Assembly (NCBI GenBank): GCA_023053575.1
Contig: JAKZAP010000009.1
Span: 11,885,869-11,949,868, forward strand
Source: Branchinecta lynchi
Lineage: Eukaryota; Arthropoda; Branchiopoda; Anostraca; Branchinectidae
Direction: 5' to 3'
Length of the DNA stretch: 64,000 bases
A model generated the notes under the pieces. It saw only the letters and a program-made list of their open reading frames with translations. It searched no databases and was not told the origin of the DNA. Shown here in pieces: positions 1 through 9,080 of this stretch; the first letter of the stretch is position 1, and each line of letters starts with the position of its first letter. The position numbers and the translations under genes are program-made.

Positions 1-2688
1 TTCCTTTGAGAATAACGGCAAGTCTACTTTTGAATGCTTTAAGAAAGAATCCCATGTCAACCCAGGAGCTGAGAAGTAATGAAGTGGATCCAAATCATAA
101 TTCCGTATACAAACGTTCCTGAAATTCTCCACAACGTCTGATAGAATTAACACATCACTTTTTAGGTACAACTTGGTATAATCAAGTAATGTTTCACAGT
201 TAAATTGCTTCCATATAGATACCGCTCTTTTATAATCACTTTTGTCAATACCTTTCCCTGTCAACCTAGAATAAAAGCTTTCTATGGATGGTAAGTTTGT
301 ACAATTCATTTTATCGAAACTGTCTACGAATTCATACGGATATACCCCTTTTTTAATTATTTCTTTGAATTCTTCATCGTTATTGAAACTATTCGATGTG
401 TACTTGAAATTCTCTCTTAGATGATTACAGGGTACTTTGCAATCACATTTCGCTAAATTTGCTGATAGTTTGTCTAAAGATGAAGCCATAAATCTAATCG
501 AATCTATAAACCGGATCTCATATTTTATTTCCGTATCCGTCTTTCTTATACTTATTGATTTCGAGAATGATATGAAACTTTCTGCACTTTCAAAAATTCC
601 GTTATCAGGTATCAATTCTCTAACAAACAGATGGGAATCATATTTAGATAAATTATGCATTACTACCGGGATATGCCTAGGAATCCTGTATTTCATATTA
701 CATTCAGCATGAGCAAATCCCCTATCTTCTCCTGTCATGTGGTCGTGATCAAAGTGAGGATTTTCAGTAATTTCAGTTGTACAGATGTGACAAGTCTTAT
801 TCATTAGATTTTTCCATTTTTCGGTAATTTCTGCATTGGTATAAGTATGGTTTCTTTGTCTGCTTTCATATTTGTTTGCAATTTCTGTGGATACTTTTGT
901 AACGGTTTTAACAAAATGTTCTGCAGCGTCTTCACCGAAATAGTCATAGTATTTGTTCTGGTTTGTATCAAAGGAACAGCATACCTGAAACCCGTAAGCA
1001 AATGGTTTCTGTTTGGCCACTTTTATTGTTTTCTTCCCGTTTACCTGATTGTATTCTTCGTTATAAGACTCAAAGTCTGCTATTATGCAATAAGGTACTT
1101 TCATTTGTTTTGCAATATTTTTATATTGTATACTGAAACCTTCAGGAGGCATTATTATATCAGGATCTTCGCAATTATTTTTACTCTCATGTTTTTCATA
1201 TTGTTCTTCTTTTGTAAAATGCCTTCCGCAAAAAGTGCAGAGGTATGTCTTTTTTTGTCTTGTAGATATTTGAGTGCCGACTAGTTTGCTCAGATCCTTT
1301 ACCAGTACGTAATGATTATCGAAATACAATAAATTAATAACATGTTTAGCTGTTTTGCCATTGATTGTACTTTTTAGTATATGACTTCTGATTATTTTCT
1401 CTTTATCAATTTGAAATAAGCAAATCTTAATGTTATATTTATTTTCAAATGTGTGTATATCTTGTGTATCCATCGGGAAGTTAGTAACCCCTTTGAAATC
1501 AAATTCGTTTTCATATTGTTTATAATTTGATAGTCTATCAACATGATCCTTAGCTGGATGTAGATTTGCTAAGATAGACCAAAGGAAACATTTCTGGTCG
1601 TTATTTTTTATATTTATACACGCTTTTTTATTTTTTACGAAATCTGGCAGTATTTTAAACGTTCCTCCCATGTAAGATTCTATTCGTGTCATCCTATAAT
1701 CAATTCCTTCATACCGACTAAATTGTAGCCCAGATCGAGGGGTATTACTTAAAGAACTCAGTATCTTGTTATTATCATCCAAATGACTATGAGTAAGTAT
1801 GCTATTTTTATTTAAAATCCAAGAAGTACTGTTGTAAAATACTACTACTTCTTCATCATTTTCCTGTCTATAGAATATCACCCTGGTTACAAACTGAACT
1901 CTATATTGATAAAGTTCATTCATCCGCCGCTGTAAATCGGCGAAAGTAAAAGCAATAAGAGTTTGTTCATCTCTTCCATTGCTTTCAACTGATACGTTTA
2001 CAGTGAATATATTCTCATTTTCCCTAGAGATAGTAGGTTGTTCTTCTTCTTCAGTTCTAAATAAATGATCAGGAATTAATTTTTCTACTTGGATTTTTTT
2101 CTTATTTATGAAGAGAGTTGATAAACCAATTGGTTTCTGTCTACTGTTGTCACGTCTTTCTGTTTGATCTCTTATGATATCTCTATTTTTCTGTACGGAA
2201 TCTTTATGTTTGGTAATAATATTATTATAGTATTCTCCAACTCTTTTTAATACTTCTTCTCGGTTTCCGCGAGTTGATAGGTTCTTGTTTTTCAGAAATT
2301 TCTTTAATTCGCTTGTCTCTTTTTCTTTGTTATCATTGTATTCTTGTTTTAGTTTTGTAATGGTGATATTATTTTCTTTTATCTCATCTTCCAGAATGGT
2401 TCGTAATCTCGGTTCTGGTTTGTAGTCGGATGGTCTGTTCTTATTATGAGTTCTTTCGTTTCTGCGTTCAATTTTAATTTTATCTTCAGCTATCAAAATA
2501 TACTTATTAAGATGGTTTATTATATTATTTGTTATTTCATGTTTCTTAGCTCCATTTGTTTTGATTTTATTAATTTTCGCATAAGTCCGCAGTTCATTAT
2601 ATGTGTATAGCGATAATCTTTGTATAACCGCTTTGTTGTTTGATATAACCTTTTTACAAAGCTGAATAACCTCTGCAGTATTCATCAT
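1..2688 (-). CDS. Protein-primed type B DNA polymerase of a Polinton/adintovirus-like element (3' part outside window)
   Basis: An uninterrupted frame of 896 codons starts at an ATG at 2688, directly preceded by an in-frame TAA, and runs off the left edge without a stop. The N terminus shows two SAP-like helix-turn-helix motifs (about residues 25-60 and 128-155). Then come an IKNNDQKCFLWS motif of the kind seen in virus-like polymerases of invertebrate genomes, a C-x2-C finger (C484, C487), an exonuclease ExoI motif DFE (D538, E540), and an HNH/endonuclease-VII-like insert with C633-x2-C636, HFDHDH (645-650), a downstream RG and C663. The last visible part has the YLKSDV and HYFSAPGLTWD signatures that precede the polymerase palm. 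The palm motifs themselves lie outside the window. Expected role: replication of the element's own DNA with a protein primer. The intact frame suggests a young insertion. Family assignment is confident. Polinton versus adintovirus is not resolved because no integrase, protease or capsid gene is visible. Confidence 0.9.
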   Translation of the reverse strand, partial: MMNTAEVIQLCKKVISNNKAVIQRLSLYTYNELRTYAKINKIKTNGAKKHEITNNIINHLNKYILIAEDKIKIERRNERTHNKNRPSDYKPEPRLRTILEDEIKENNITITKLKQEYNDNKEKETSELKKFLKNKNLSTRGNREEVLKRVGEYYNNIITKHKDSVQKNRDIIRDQTERRDNSRQKPIGLSTLFINKKKIQVEKLIPDHLFRTEEEEQPTISRENENIFTVNVSVESNGRDEQTLIAFTFADLQRRMNELYQYRVQFVTRVIFYRQENDEEVVVFYNSTSWILNKNSILTHSHLDDNNKILSSLSNTPRSGLQFSRYEGIDYRMTRIESYMGGTFKILPDFVKNKKACINIKNNDQKCFLWSILANLHPAKDHVDRLSNYKQYENEFDFKGVTNFPMDTQDIHTFENKYNIKICLFQIDKEKIIRSHILKSTINGKTAKHVINLLYFDNHYVLVKDLSKLVGTQISTRQKKTYLCTFCGRHFTKEEQYEKHESKNNCEDPDIIMPPEGFSIQYKNIAKQMKVPYCIIADFESYNEEYNQVNGKKTIKVAKQKPFAYGFQVCCSFDTNQNKYYDYFGEDAAEHFVKTVTKVSTEIANKYESRQRNHTYTNAEITEKWKNLMNKTCHICTTEITENPHFDHDHMTGEDRGFAHAECNMKYRIPRHIPVVMHNLSKYDSHLFVRELIPDNGIFESAESFISFSKSISIRKTDTEIKYEIRFIDSIRFMASSLDKLSANLAKCDCKVPCNHLRENFKYTSNSFNNDEEFKEIIKKGVYPYEFVDSFDKMNCTNLPSIESFYSRLTGKGIDKSDYKRAVSIWKQFNCETLLDYTKLYLKSDVLILSDVVENFRNVCIRNYDLDPLHYFSAPGLTWDSFLKHSKVDLPLFSKE

Positions 2689-2988
2689 TTAATAGGGGAA
2701 CATTTTTATTAATAAATTTCCCAGTCTGCGTTTTCTCAGCCGTAAAGAAAAGCACTGGTTTTCCAAATCCTTTACTATGTATTTTCCGACGCCCTTATGG
2801 GTTTCACACATGCTTTACTACTAGTCACGGGTTTCCTTTATTCTTTACTACTCTTGACGAAATCGGCATTTGGTTACTACTCTTAACGAAAATCCGCTTT
2901 TGGTTACTACTCTTGACGAAATCGGCATTTGGTTACTACTCTTTATTTTGTTAGAAATATTTTTCGAAACAATTTTATTATATTATAA
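2689..2988. promoter_or_regulatory. Divergent intergenic region of the virus-like element
   Basis: These 300 bases separate the minus-strand polymerase from the plus-strand 139-residue gene. They must hold both promoters. They contain the tandem repeat at 2845-2950 and an AT-rich stretch just before the plus-strand ATG. No further specific promoter motif was identified. Confidence 0.5.
2845..2950. repeat. Tandem repeat, 29/30/29-bp units
   Basis: Units starting TTACTACTCT lie at 2845, 2874 and 2904, with a partial unit at 2933 and a weaker related one near 2815. Units 1 and 3 are identical over 29 bases. Unit 2 differs at a few bases and is 30 long. The array sits exactly between two divergent element genes, so it may be a regulatory array or replication signal; that role is inference. 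Confidence 0.85.
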
Positions 2989-3408
2989 ATGGAAGAATTA
3001 GAAAAGAAAATGTATGTTTACCGTCGCAGTTACAAGTACTACAATCGTATAAGTAATAGCTTACTTGTATCCAAATTCCTCTTTTCAGCAGCAGGAATGT
3101 CTGCGTTTCTAGTGCTACCGCTAGCTTCTTTAAGTTTGGGTGCTGTTATCATCGAAATAATTGAAAAGCAATTAAGCATTGCTGATAGAAAAGCAGAATT
3201 TAGGACTATTTATGATTTTTATACTGAGTTGTTGTCAATGCTAAAATGCGGACAGTTAACAATTGAGGAGGTAATTCAGAGAGAAACAGAGATGCGTAAA
3301 ACCTTTCGATTTTTTCCTCGCGAAAAATACATGAAACAAGTCCGTCTGAATGGCTATAAATATTGTAATAAATCTATAAAAATTCAAGAGAAATTACCAA
3401 ACATATAG
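2989..3408 (+). CDS. Small membrane-associated protein of the virus-like element
   Basis: A 139-residue frame starts at the first ATG after an AT-rich leader and ends at TAG. It has a basic, tyrosine-rich N terminus, a long hydrophobic region (about residues 22-56) that could form one or two membrane helices, and an amphipathic, basic C-terminal half (about 65-139) likely to be helical. Small proteins with this plan (Tyr/Lys-rich start, glycine/serine-rich hydrophobic hairpin, helical tail) accompany type B polymerases in virus-like transposons of invertebrates; I rely on family memory for that. The function is unknown; a minor virion or membrane protein is possible. The gene is divergent from the polymerase and in the same orientation as the 102-residue gene downstream. 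Confidence 0.6.
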   Translation: MEELEKKMYVYRRSYKYYNRISNSLLVSKFLFSAAGMSAFLVLPLASLSLGAVIIEIIEKQLSIADRKAEFRTIYDFYTELLSMLKCGQLTIEEVIQRETEMRKTFRFFPREKYMKQVRLNGYKYCNKSIKIQEKLPNI

Positions 3409-3584
3409 TCTATTGCTATACTGAATATTGTTTCCTAACTCTCAAACAGATCTTTATTTCATACGCGCATTAATGAGCTGCGTCATTCAAAGGTCTCGCC
3501 GCCAATTTGGGATGTAATTACAGTCTCCGGCGTGACTAACACAATCTCATCTTAACTCGGAAACTTGTGCGAATTGAACAAGGA

Positions 3585-3790
3585 CCCTTGGTGTAGTGGC
3601 TCAACGCTCGGCCGAACGTTGACTCATCACCATTCAGACCTTCGAATCCCACTGACCGCAGTTTCTGTTTGTCGATAGTGGGATGGTAATAAAAACTTGC
3701 GGGTTCCCCGTTCAGGGCCCCCCAGACTAAGGTCACATCACCACAAACACTACACCAATCGGGGTGTACCAACATCACACCTCTTAATTT
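3585..3790 (+). repeat. tRNA-derived SINE-like insertion
   Basis: A box-A-like TGGTGTAGTGG near 3589 and a box-B-like CCTTCGAATCCC near 3640 are spaced as in RNA polymerase III promoters. The piece does not fold as a complete tRNA. The downstream body contains GTTCCCCGTTCAGGG. It lies between two genes of the virus-like element, so it could be a later insertion. Ends are not defined by a clear target duplication. Confidence 0.45.
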
Positions 3791-3980
3791 TCAAAGTCTG
3801 GGGGTGTGGGGTTTTGCAAAAATATTTTATAAAGTTCAAAATCGGTAATCATCATATCATCATGCAAACTCAGTACTGCGTTTGTATCTATCGCATTTAT
3901 ATGATAAACGTGGTTGGTTTCTATTACCAGATGTTTCAAAGCGATTGGGATTTTTATTTAATAAAATCATCCCCTAATAA

Positions 3981-4289
3981 ATGGAGTCCACAAAGGAAGT
4001 CTTGAATACAATCAGAATGAATAAATACAATGAGACAATCAGGAAAGAAGAACTAGTTCTAGGATTGAAATATACTATTGTTAAAATGAGAATTGCTAAG
4101 ACAAAATATGGTGATAAGTTGGTTGTAGTCATTAATCATAATGACAAACCATGTGATTTGTTTATAACACAGAAATATAATGCCATTGCTAACGAATTAC
4201 TTTTAAAGAAAAATCTAGTTTTGCAACCAATTGTACGCGAAAACAAGAACAAAGAAACATATGTGGATTTAGAACTGTTTACTCAGTAA
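3981..4289 (+). CDS. Small protein of the virus-like element, candidate OB-fold DNA-binding protein
   Basis: A 102-residue frame begins at ATG 3981 and ends at TAA. It contains a segment of the form GLKYTIVKM-x3-KTKYGDKLVVVI (about residues 27-50). That is the beta-strand pattern of small OB-fold-like, single-strand-binding-like proteins often found beside type B polymerases in Polinton-like elements. The rest is Lys/Asn-rich with a short acidic end. The fold is inferred from pattern only. It shares AT-rich codon use with the polymerase and the 139-residue gene, in contrast to the G+C-richer host exon of RRP12 that follows at 4739. Confidence 0.55.
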   Translation: MESTKEVLNTIRMNKYNETIRKEELVLGLKYTIVKMRIAKTKYGDKLVVVINHNDKPCDLFITQKYNAIANELLLKKNLVLQPIVRENKNKETYVDLELFTQ

Positions 4290-4535
4290 TATTTGAATAA
4301 AAAATGAAAAATGTAAAAAAAAAGAAGTAGTAGTATATTCTAGTATTTTATATGTAGTAAAGGGTAATATTCTCATTTCTTGTATCCTTTATTTTGGAAG
4401 TAAGAAAATAAAAATGTTCTTAAAAAGGGGGATAATTTGGTAAAAAGGATGTTAAAATTTAAGAAATTGATGTTAAAATGGGGTTTTGAAATTGGGGGGA
4501 GGGTGGTCTAGCATCGGCTATTATATACTACTCAT
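4290..4535. other. AT-rich tail of the virus-like element; end not located
   Basis: AT-rich, with A-runs just after the 102-residue gene and a G-rich stretch near 4490. I could not recognise a terminal inverted repeat or target duplication, so the right boundary of the element is unknown. Confidence 0.3.
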
Positions 4536-4625
4536 ATCACGGTAACTACAAAAATGACTCATCCGCAGATCCAGTTACCGTGGTAACAGATACCATGGAA
4601 GGTTACGGAAGGTTAGAATGCTCAG
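4536..4625. repeat. MITE-D fragment (GGTATCTGATACC family)
   Basis: It contains ATCACGGTAACTAC, GCAGATCCAGTTACCGTGGTAAC and GATACCATGG, shared with copies at 6040-6230, 7200-7315 and 54327-54640. The family is self-complementary around GGTAC/GGTATC. Confidence 0.6.
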
Positions 4626-4738
4626 GCTTAATTTTATACACATACTGATTATTTGTCAACAGAAAACATGATTTGCGGTGAGGTTCGATTGAATTAATAC
4701 CTAGGACTGACCCACAAACTAATAGTTAACTTTTTTAG

Positions 4739-4910
4739 CTGGCGGTTCGGGTATCCACAGACAATTCGAGAAAGTTCCACCAAAGAGACAGAAGACCGGC
4801 AGCAAGGGCGAGAAGAAGCCGCCGACCACCAAGGGCAAAGGTGACGCCAAGAAGGGAAAATATGACCCATATGCCTACCTACCCCTCGATAAGGGCTCAC
4901 TGAATAAAAG
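4739..4910 (+). CDS. RRP12: RRP12, penultimate coding exon
   Basis: An open exon lies between a polypyrimidine-AG acceptor (TTTTTTAG, ending 4738) and the donor AAAAG|GTAAGAG at 4910/4911. The first full codon is at 4741; 56 codons plus AG are read. It opens with GGSGIHRQF and ends with the signature YDPYAYLPLDKGSLNK after a lysine-rich linker, which is the C-terminal tail of ribosomal RNA processing protein 12. RRP12 is a HEAT-repeat export and assembly factor needed for 18S rRNA maturation and nuclear exit of pre-ribosomal subunits. Upstream exons must lie left of the window, which would put the virus-like element in an RRP12 intron. The basic low-complexity part is typical of the family. 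Identification rests on the tail motif and the matching next exon. Confidence 0.88.
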
Positions 4911-5100
4911 GTAAGAGACTTCTTTCACTCCGGAACGGAACTGGGCGGGCAGGCCTGCCATGTTCTCTAGATGTACGATTTTTAGATATGGACTGGATCC
5001 GAGCACTTAGGATGTCTAAAAAACCTTGTGCCATGCGTAATTCTCGATTGATTCATCTAGGTTCCTGCTAACCCACCCCCTGGCGAAAAACTACCCGATA

Positions 5101-5113
5101 CCCCCCCCCCCCC

Positions 5114-5141
<28 letters not shown>
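5101..5141. repeat. C-run followed by (CA)n microsatellite
   Basis: About 14 C residues are followed directly by an uninterrupted CA repeat inside the RRP12 intron. Confidence 0.9.
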
Positions 5142-5144
<3 letters not shown>

Positions 5145-5355
5145 TATACATACGTGCGAGCGGCCAGCGAGCGGCCGACATCTCGCTTGTCTTGGGAAAA
5201 TGCTTAAGTGCTTGCAGTCAAAACTTCAGTTTTCTAATCTCCTAATTTCGATTTTATAATTTCCTATATGTAATATTGGATATTATATAATATAAATATA
5301 TATAGTAAATAATATATAAATACAGAAAATATAATATATATATTGATATAGATAT

Positions 5356-5466
5356 TCCTACAGCCCAAGGTGACTGTGAATCATATTTGACGGTGCAAAA
5401 CGGATAAGTCAGCTACATTTACTCTAATAAAATCTAGCTGACTTATCCGTTTTGCATCGTCAAATA
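5356..5466. repeat. MITE-B, short foldback copy
   Basis: Left arm ACGGTGCAAAACGGATAAGTCAGCTAC and right arm CTGACTTATCCGTTTTGCATCG are inverted copies with almost no spacer, flanked by TTCCT..CAGCCCAAG on the left. It is the minimal form of the family seen many times below. Confidence 0.75.
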
Positions 5467-6039
5467 TATATATAATATTTGCATTCGGGAAGTTTTGGCT
5501 GATGTGGTTTGTCTAGACCCCAGTTGATCCGATCCAGATGAACTTGTCAAGAACACATGTCCTAGACCTTCACTTACAGGTCCAGTCACTGACGGGAGAG
5601 TTGGAGGGATCTGAGGGGATACTAACTGAGCCCGAGATATACTGTTTATAGATCCTGACTTGACCCGGGCATGTGGTGAAAGGTGTCTCGCAAATCCTGT
5701 CGCACGCTTTAAGTGTTTTGGATCGGGATGGAAGCAGATGCCCTGCATATGCAATTCGCAGACCCCGGACCGGATCCGGCGACAGGGGAGTTGCATTACG
5801 GGGGGGGGGGGCAGAACTTGGTGGACGGAACATACCATGATACCTAGATCTCCAGTTTTTAGATCGGCACGGATGAGTTGGAGTGGTAGACCTGCCTCTC
5901 TATGGAACGGCACTATCTTTATTTCTGTTACAGTGTGCTATTGCTGTGTCGAGACACCGCTAGCGCAGAACATTTTAGTCGGTACATTTTTGCCGTAATC
6001 TGTGTCAACGTTGACGCGGGATGAAACCTTTTAAAGGAT
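5467..6039. other. RRP12 intron sequence, nothing recognised
   Basis: Open frames here are short and overlap on both strands, with no protein signature. A G-run occurs near 5801-5810. Confidence 0.4.
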
Positions 6040-6230
6040 ACCTGGCACTACATATTAGTTGCGTTTTTGCGGATACGATGGTATCTGATACCACGGTAAA
6101 AGGGCGTTTTTGCAGTTATCGCGGTATTTGATATTCAGGTACCACGGTCCGACCGTGGCAACTGATCGTGGTATCTGAAAAAGTGATCTCGCTTTCATCA
6201 ATGTCAAATTGGTGGGAAAGAAGTTTGGCG
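6040..6230. repeat. MITE-D copy
   Basis: It carries GCGGATACGATGGTATCTG, GATACCACGGTA and related inverted GGTATC/GATACC blocks, then GTGATCTCGCTTTCATCA, which recurs in the 54327-54640 copy. Confidence 0.65.
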
Positions 6231-6251
6231 CTTAGCCCTGTGACTGAATAT

Positions 6252-7160
6252 CAGTTTTAGGGATCCCAAAACGTATGTGGAGAGATACCTTTGACATCGC
6301 AAAAGTTGTCAGTCCGTCTGTCAGCACGGTAACTTTCGAAGGGAATGAGATATTTTGATGAAACTTGGTGTGAGGATTCTTCCAGTCAAGGGAAAGGTCG
6401 AGTTCGTAGATGGGCCCGATAGCTGGATATTTAGGGGAGGGGAGGGGTTTCAAATTAAGGGTCGAACAAAATATTTTTTAAAAGCTTATGAGATAGTCAG
6501 ATTAAGGGATAAAACGACATGCTGAACAAGAATGTGAAAACTATTTTCTCGCCGGACAAGTACTTCACCCGGAATCCGGCCAAAACCGGAAAGTTTGTTG
6601 AAAGTAAAAGTTTTATCTGAAGTTGACTAGATGTCGGATTTAGGGGTAAGGAGAAATATTGAATCCGAATATGAAAATGATTTTCTCGTCCGACAAGTGG
6701 ATCGCCCGGAATCCGGCCAAAACCGGAAAATTTTTAAAAAACAGAAGTTTAATCGGAAGTGGATTAGAGGTTCGATTTAAGGACAGGGAAACATGCTGAA
6801 TCCGAATATGAAACTATTATCTCGCCGGACAAGTGGATCACGGGGAATCCGTTTTTGAACTTCAATTTTTTGCAAGACAAGTAGTTTGTCCGGAATCCGG
6901 CTGAAACCGGAAATTTGTCCGAAGTACGGCAGGTACTTCCGTCAAAGTAGATATGACGCAGGCTGTAGGGGTATAAGCACACATGTTGAATCCATATTTG
7001 AACTTGGTCTTCTCAGATGATTACCATTTGCCTTAATCTGTTTCTAAATTTTATTAGTAAAGTGCTCAAGGAGTCTGGCGAAGACTGGACCTCTATAAGA
7101 CCCGATTGTCTGGATCAAATATTAAATTTTTAGGATCCCATCGAAACCTTTGGTCTTGTT
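6252..7160 (+). repeat. R1 family copy (GGGATCCC element with ~137-bp internal units)
   Basis: It starts at GGGATCCCAAAACGTATGTGG and ends at GGATCCCATCGAAACCTTTGG. Between them are degenerate repeats of CTCGCCGGACAAGT..CCGGAATCCGGCCAAAACCGGAAA..TTGATTAGATG. It lies within the RRP12 intron. Open frames in it are incidental. Confidence 0.85.
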
Positions 7161-7199
7161 CTTTTGGGATAACTTCGACAAGGCAATTCTTGTTTTTGC

Positions 7200-7315
7200 A
7201 GAGCAACCTTATATCAGATACCATGGTAACTGCAAAAACGGCTTATTGCAGATCCAGTTACCGTGGTAACCGATACTATGGTATCTGCAAAAACGCAACT
7301 ATTGTTTCTGCTCAG
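7200..7315. repeat. MITE-D copy
   Basis: It carries ATATCAGATACCATGGTAACTGC, CAGATCCAGTTACCGTGGTAACC and GATACTATGGTATCTGC, inverted relative to each other. Confidence 0.65.
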
Positions 7316-7328
7316 ATAGCCTGAGACA

Positions 7329-7500
7329 ATAAGTAATAACTAATTTATTTACAACCCGCCATTTTGAGAAACCGTAGTAAATGAAAGAAAATAAATAAAA
7401 CATAAACACAGAAAAAGACACTTAATTTTCAATCTTCGGCCAGGAAGCAGTGGATAACGTCGTGCGCTGGTTGGGCCCTGTTGTCCATGATTTGACCACT
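7329..7500 (-). repeat. Non-LTR retrotransposon-like 3' end (family S)
   Basis: Read on the minus strand, a short coding end (IMDNRAQPAHDVIHCFLAED then stop) is followed by a 3' untranslated stretch with CAAAATGGCGGGTTGTAAATAAATT. The same layout recurs at 60898-61142, so it is a dispersed repeat. Confidence 0.55.
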
Positions 7501-7782
7501 GTAAGCTGTGCTTACAGGATATTACCTAAGGCTTTGGCTGTTTAGCCTCTTTCCTTGACCCTTTTCTTGGATGACTATCTTGACAAAAACCGGTCTCCGT
7601 ATGAATAAGGTCCCCGTAAATAATTATGGTGCGCATAATACCTGAGGTGAAGAGAACAAACGTGTCTAGCGTAATAATCAGTGTATATGCCAATAGAGGA
7701 GATAGGATACACTTATGAAGTGAAGGATCTCGGGAACACGAGAACGGATGAAAATAATACTTAAGTAGTTCTATCGTAAGTG
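7501..7782. other. RRP12 intron sequence, nothing recognised
   Basis: No repeat shared with the rest of the window and no coding signature was seen. Confidence 0.35.
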
Positions 7783-8229
7783 CACTGTAAAAAGTTTCTC
7801 CGAGTAAGGAATAAAGTTAACTGCAGTATTTGCTACTGGGATTAATCTTACCTCTACTGGGATGAGGTTAAACCGAATCAGGGGTAATCTTGTCTCAACA
7901 AGGACAAGATTAATCCTAGTAGCAAATACTCCTTCAGCTCAAGCTGACTGAGAATCATATTTCACGGTGCAAAACGGATAAGTCAGCTACATTTTATTCG
8001 AGCTATATTTCGGCCCTTCTTGGCAAGGGTCCTCTTCAGGCTCAAGTCGCTCAAGCTGGAAAATAAACTTCAGAAAGTTATTAACAGAAGTTTATTTTCC
8101 AGCTTCAGCCGCTTGAGCATGAAGAGGACCCTTGCCAAGAAGGGCCGAATATAGCTCGAATAAAATGTAGCTGACTTATCCGTTTTGCACCGTCAAATAC
8201 TGCAAGATTTTTTTTTTTTTTTTACAGTG
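7783..8229. repeat. MITE-A copy interrupted by MITE-B
   Basis: Termini CACTGTAAAAAG and TTTACAGTG are inverted. Inside are the family blocks GCAGTATTTGCTACTGGGATTAATC and their inverted partners. A MITE-B foldback (7931-8193) splits the right arm. Confidence 0.9.
7931..8193. repeat. MITE-B nested in MITE-A
   Basis: A near-perfect foldback reads GGTGCAAAACGGATAAGTCAG...CTGACTTATCCGTTTTGCACC, with inner arms TTCGGCCCTTCTTGGCAAGGGTC and its inverse. It is flanked by CAAATACT on both sides (7923-7930 and 8194-8201). That is either an 8-bp target duplication or microhomology, because the right arm lacks the outermost bases found in other copies. Confidence 0.85.
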
Positions 8230-8340
8230 TACGACGTGTCCTTTAACATTGTCGCGGGTGTGGTTGCTATACCCAACAAGCGTAGGGTAGCATTGTGTTT
8301 TGAGTATACTAGTGGAGCTAACTGACGTGATCTGTTTCAG

Positions 8341-8443
8341 GAAAAAGGCGAAATTCGCTGGACAGTTCAGCAGCGTGGTGTCTTCAGCGAAGAAAGGAGC
8401 GGCTATTGGAAAGAAAAAGTCGGCGCAGGCTAAGCGAACATAG
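8341..8443 (+). CDS. RRP12: RRP12, terminal coding exon
   Basis: Acceptor CTGTTTCAG ends at 8340. The exon's first base completes the AG|G arginine codon split at 4910, then 33 codons follow to TAG at 8441-8443. The peptide KKAKFAGQFSSVVSSAKKG, then IGKKKSAQAKRT, matches the basic KKxKLxGQFKGLVxxAxxG end of RRP12, likely a nuclear/nucleolar localisation tail. The intron between the two exons is 3430 bp and filled with R1, MITE-A, MITE-B and MITE-D copies. Confidence 0.9.
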
Positions 8444-8459
8444 TGTGCAACTACTCGAA

Positions 8460-8465
8460 AATAAA
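8460..8465 (+). terminator. RRP12 polyadenylation signal
   Basis: AATAAA lies 17 bases after the RRP12 stop codon. Confidence 0.75.
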
Positions 8466-8886
8466 TCTGTTAAAGTTGCAAAGAAAGGTCCAAATTCCGT
8501 CCGGAATCCACCAGAAAGATCAAACGGGTAGGGAAATCTGCGGGATGCCTACACTGTCAGAAGTTACTTAAACTCTCCCCCGCCCCACCGTCACCGGATG
8601 GCGTTCGAACCTGGGAATGGGACATCTGCTGGCACCACCCGTGATCCGAGAGTCCAGACCGTGGCCTTTTGAGTTTTGGGAACATAAATGGGACATGTAA
8701 GGCGTTTGCTCTTTCACTAGAATGCTCCAGAGGATCTGGCTTTTTGCCATCCAAGCTTCATTTTTATTGTTTCATTGGTCTGTTCTCAGCGTGTACCTCA
8801 AAATTTCCAAGACCTCCTTCCAACCTCACCCACTGTGGCCGGATACGCTTCGGACATATTGGGAACGTCCTTATTATTACAACCTA
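8466..8886. other. Downstream of RRP12, nothing recognised
   Basis: Overlapping short open frames occur on both strands. None has a recognisable signature. Confidence 0.35.
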
Positions 8887-9080
8887 TCAAGTTTGACAGT
8901 GCAAAACAGATAGGTAAGCTGTGTTTTATTAGAGCTATATCTCGGCCCTTCTTGGCAGACCCTCTTCAGGCTCAACCTGGAAAAGGAATTTGTTGTTTTT
9001 CCAGAAGTTCCAGATTCAGTTGACGCATCCGTTTTGCACTGTCTAATATGATTCGCAGTAAGCCTGGGCTGAAGGTTTAT
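8887..9080. repeat. MITE-B copy
   Basis: Arms TTTGACAGTGCAAAACAGATAG and GCATCCGTTTTGCACTGTC are inverted, with TCTCGGCCCTTCTTGGCAGA inside and a GATTCGCAGTAAGCCTGGGC right flank. Confidence 0.8.

Noticed and set aside
437..1284. Plus-strand open frames of 91 and 145 codons
   Set aside because: They lie antisense within the polymerase frame and read as hydrophobic shadow sequence with no signature.
2845..2950. Possible CRISPR-like array
   Set aside because: Units are contiguous with no spacers, in an animal genome.
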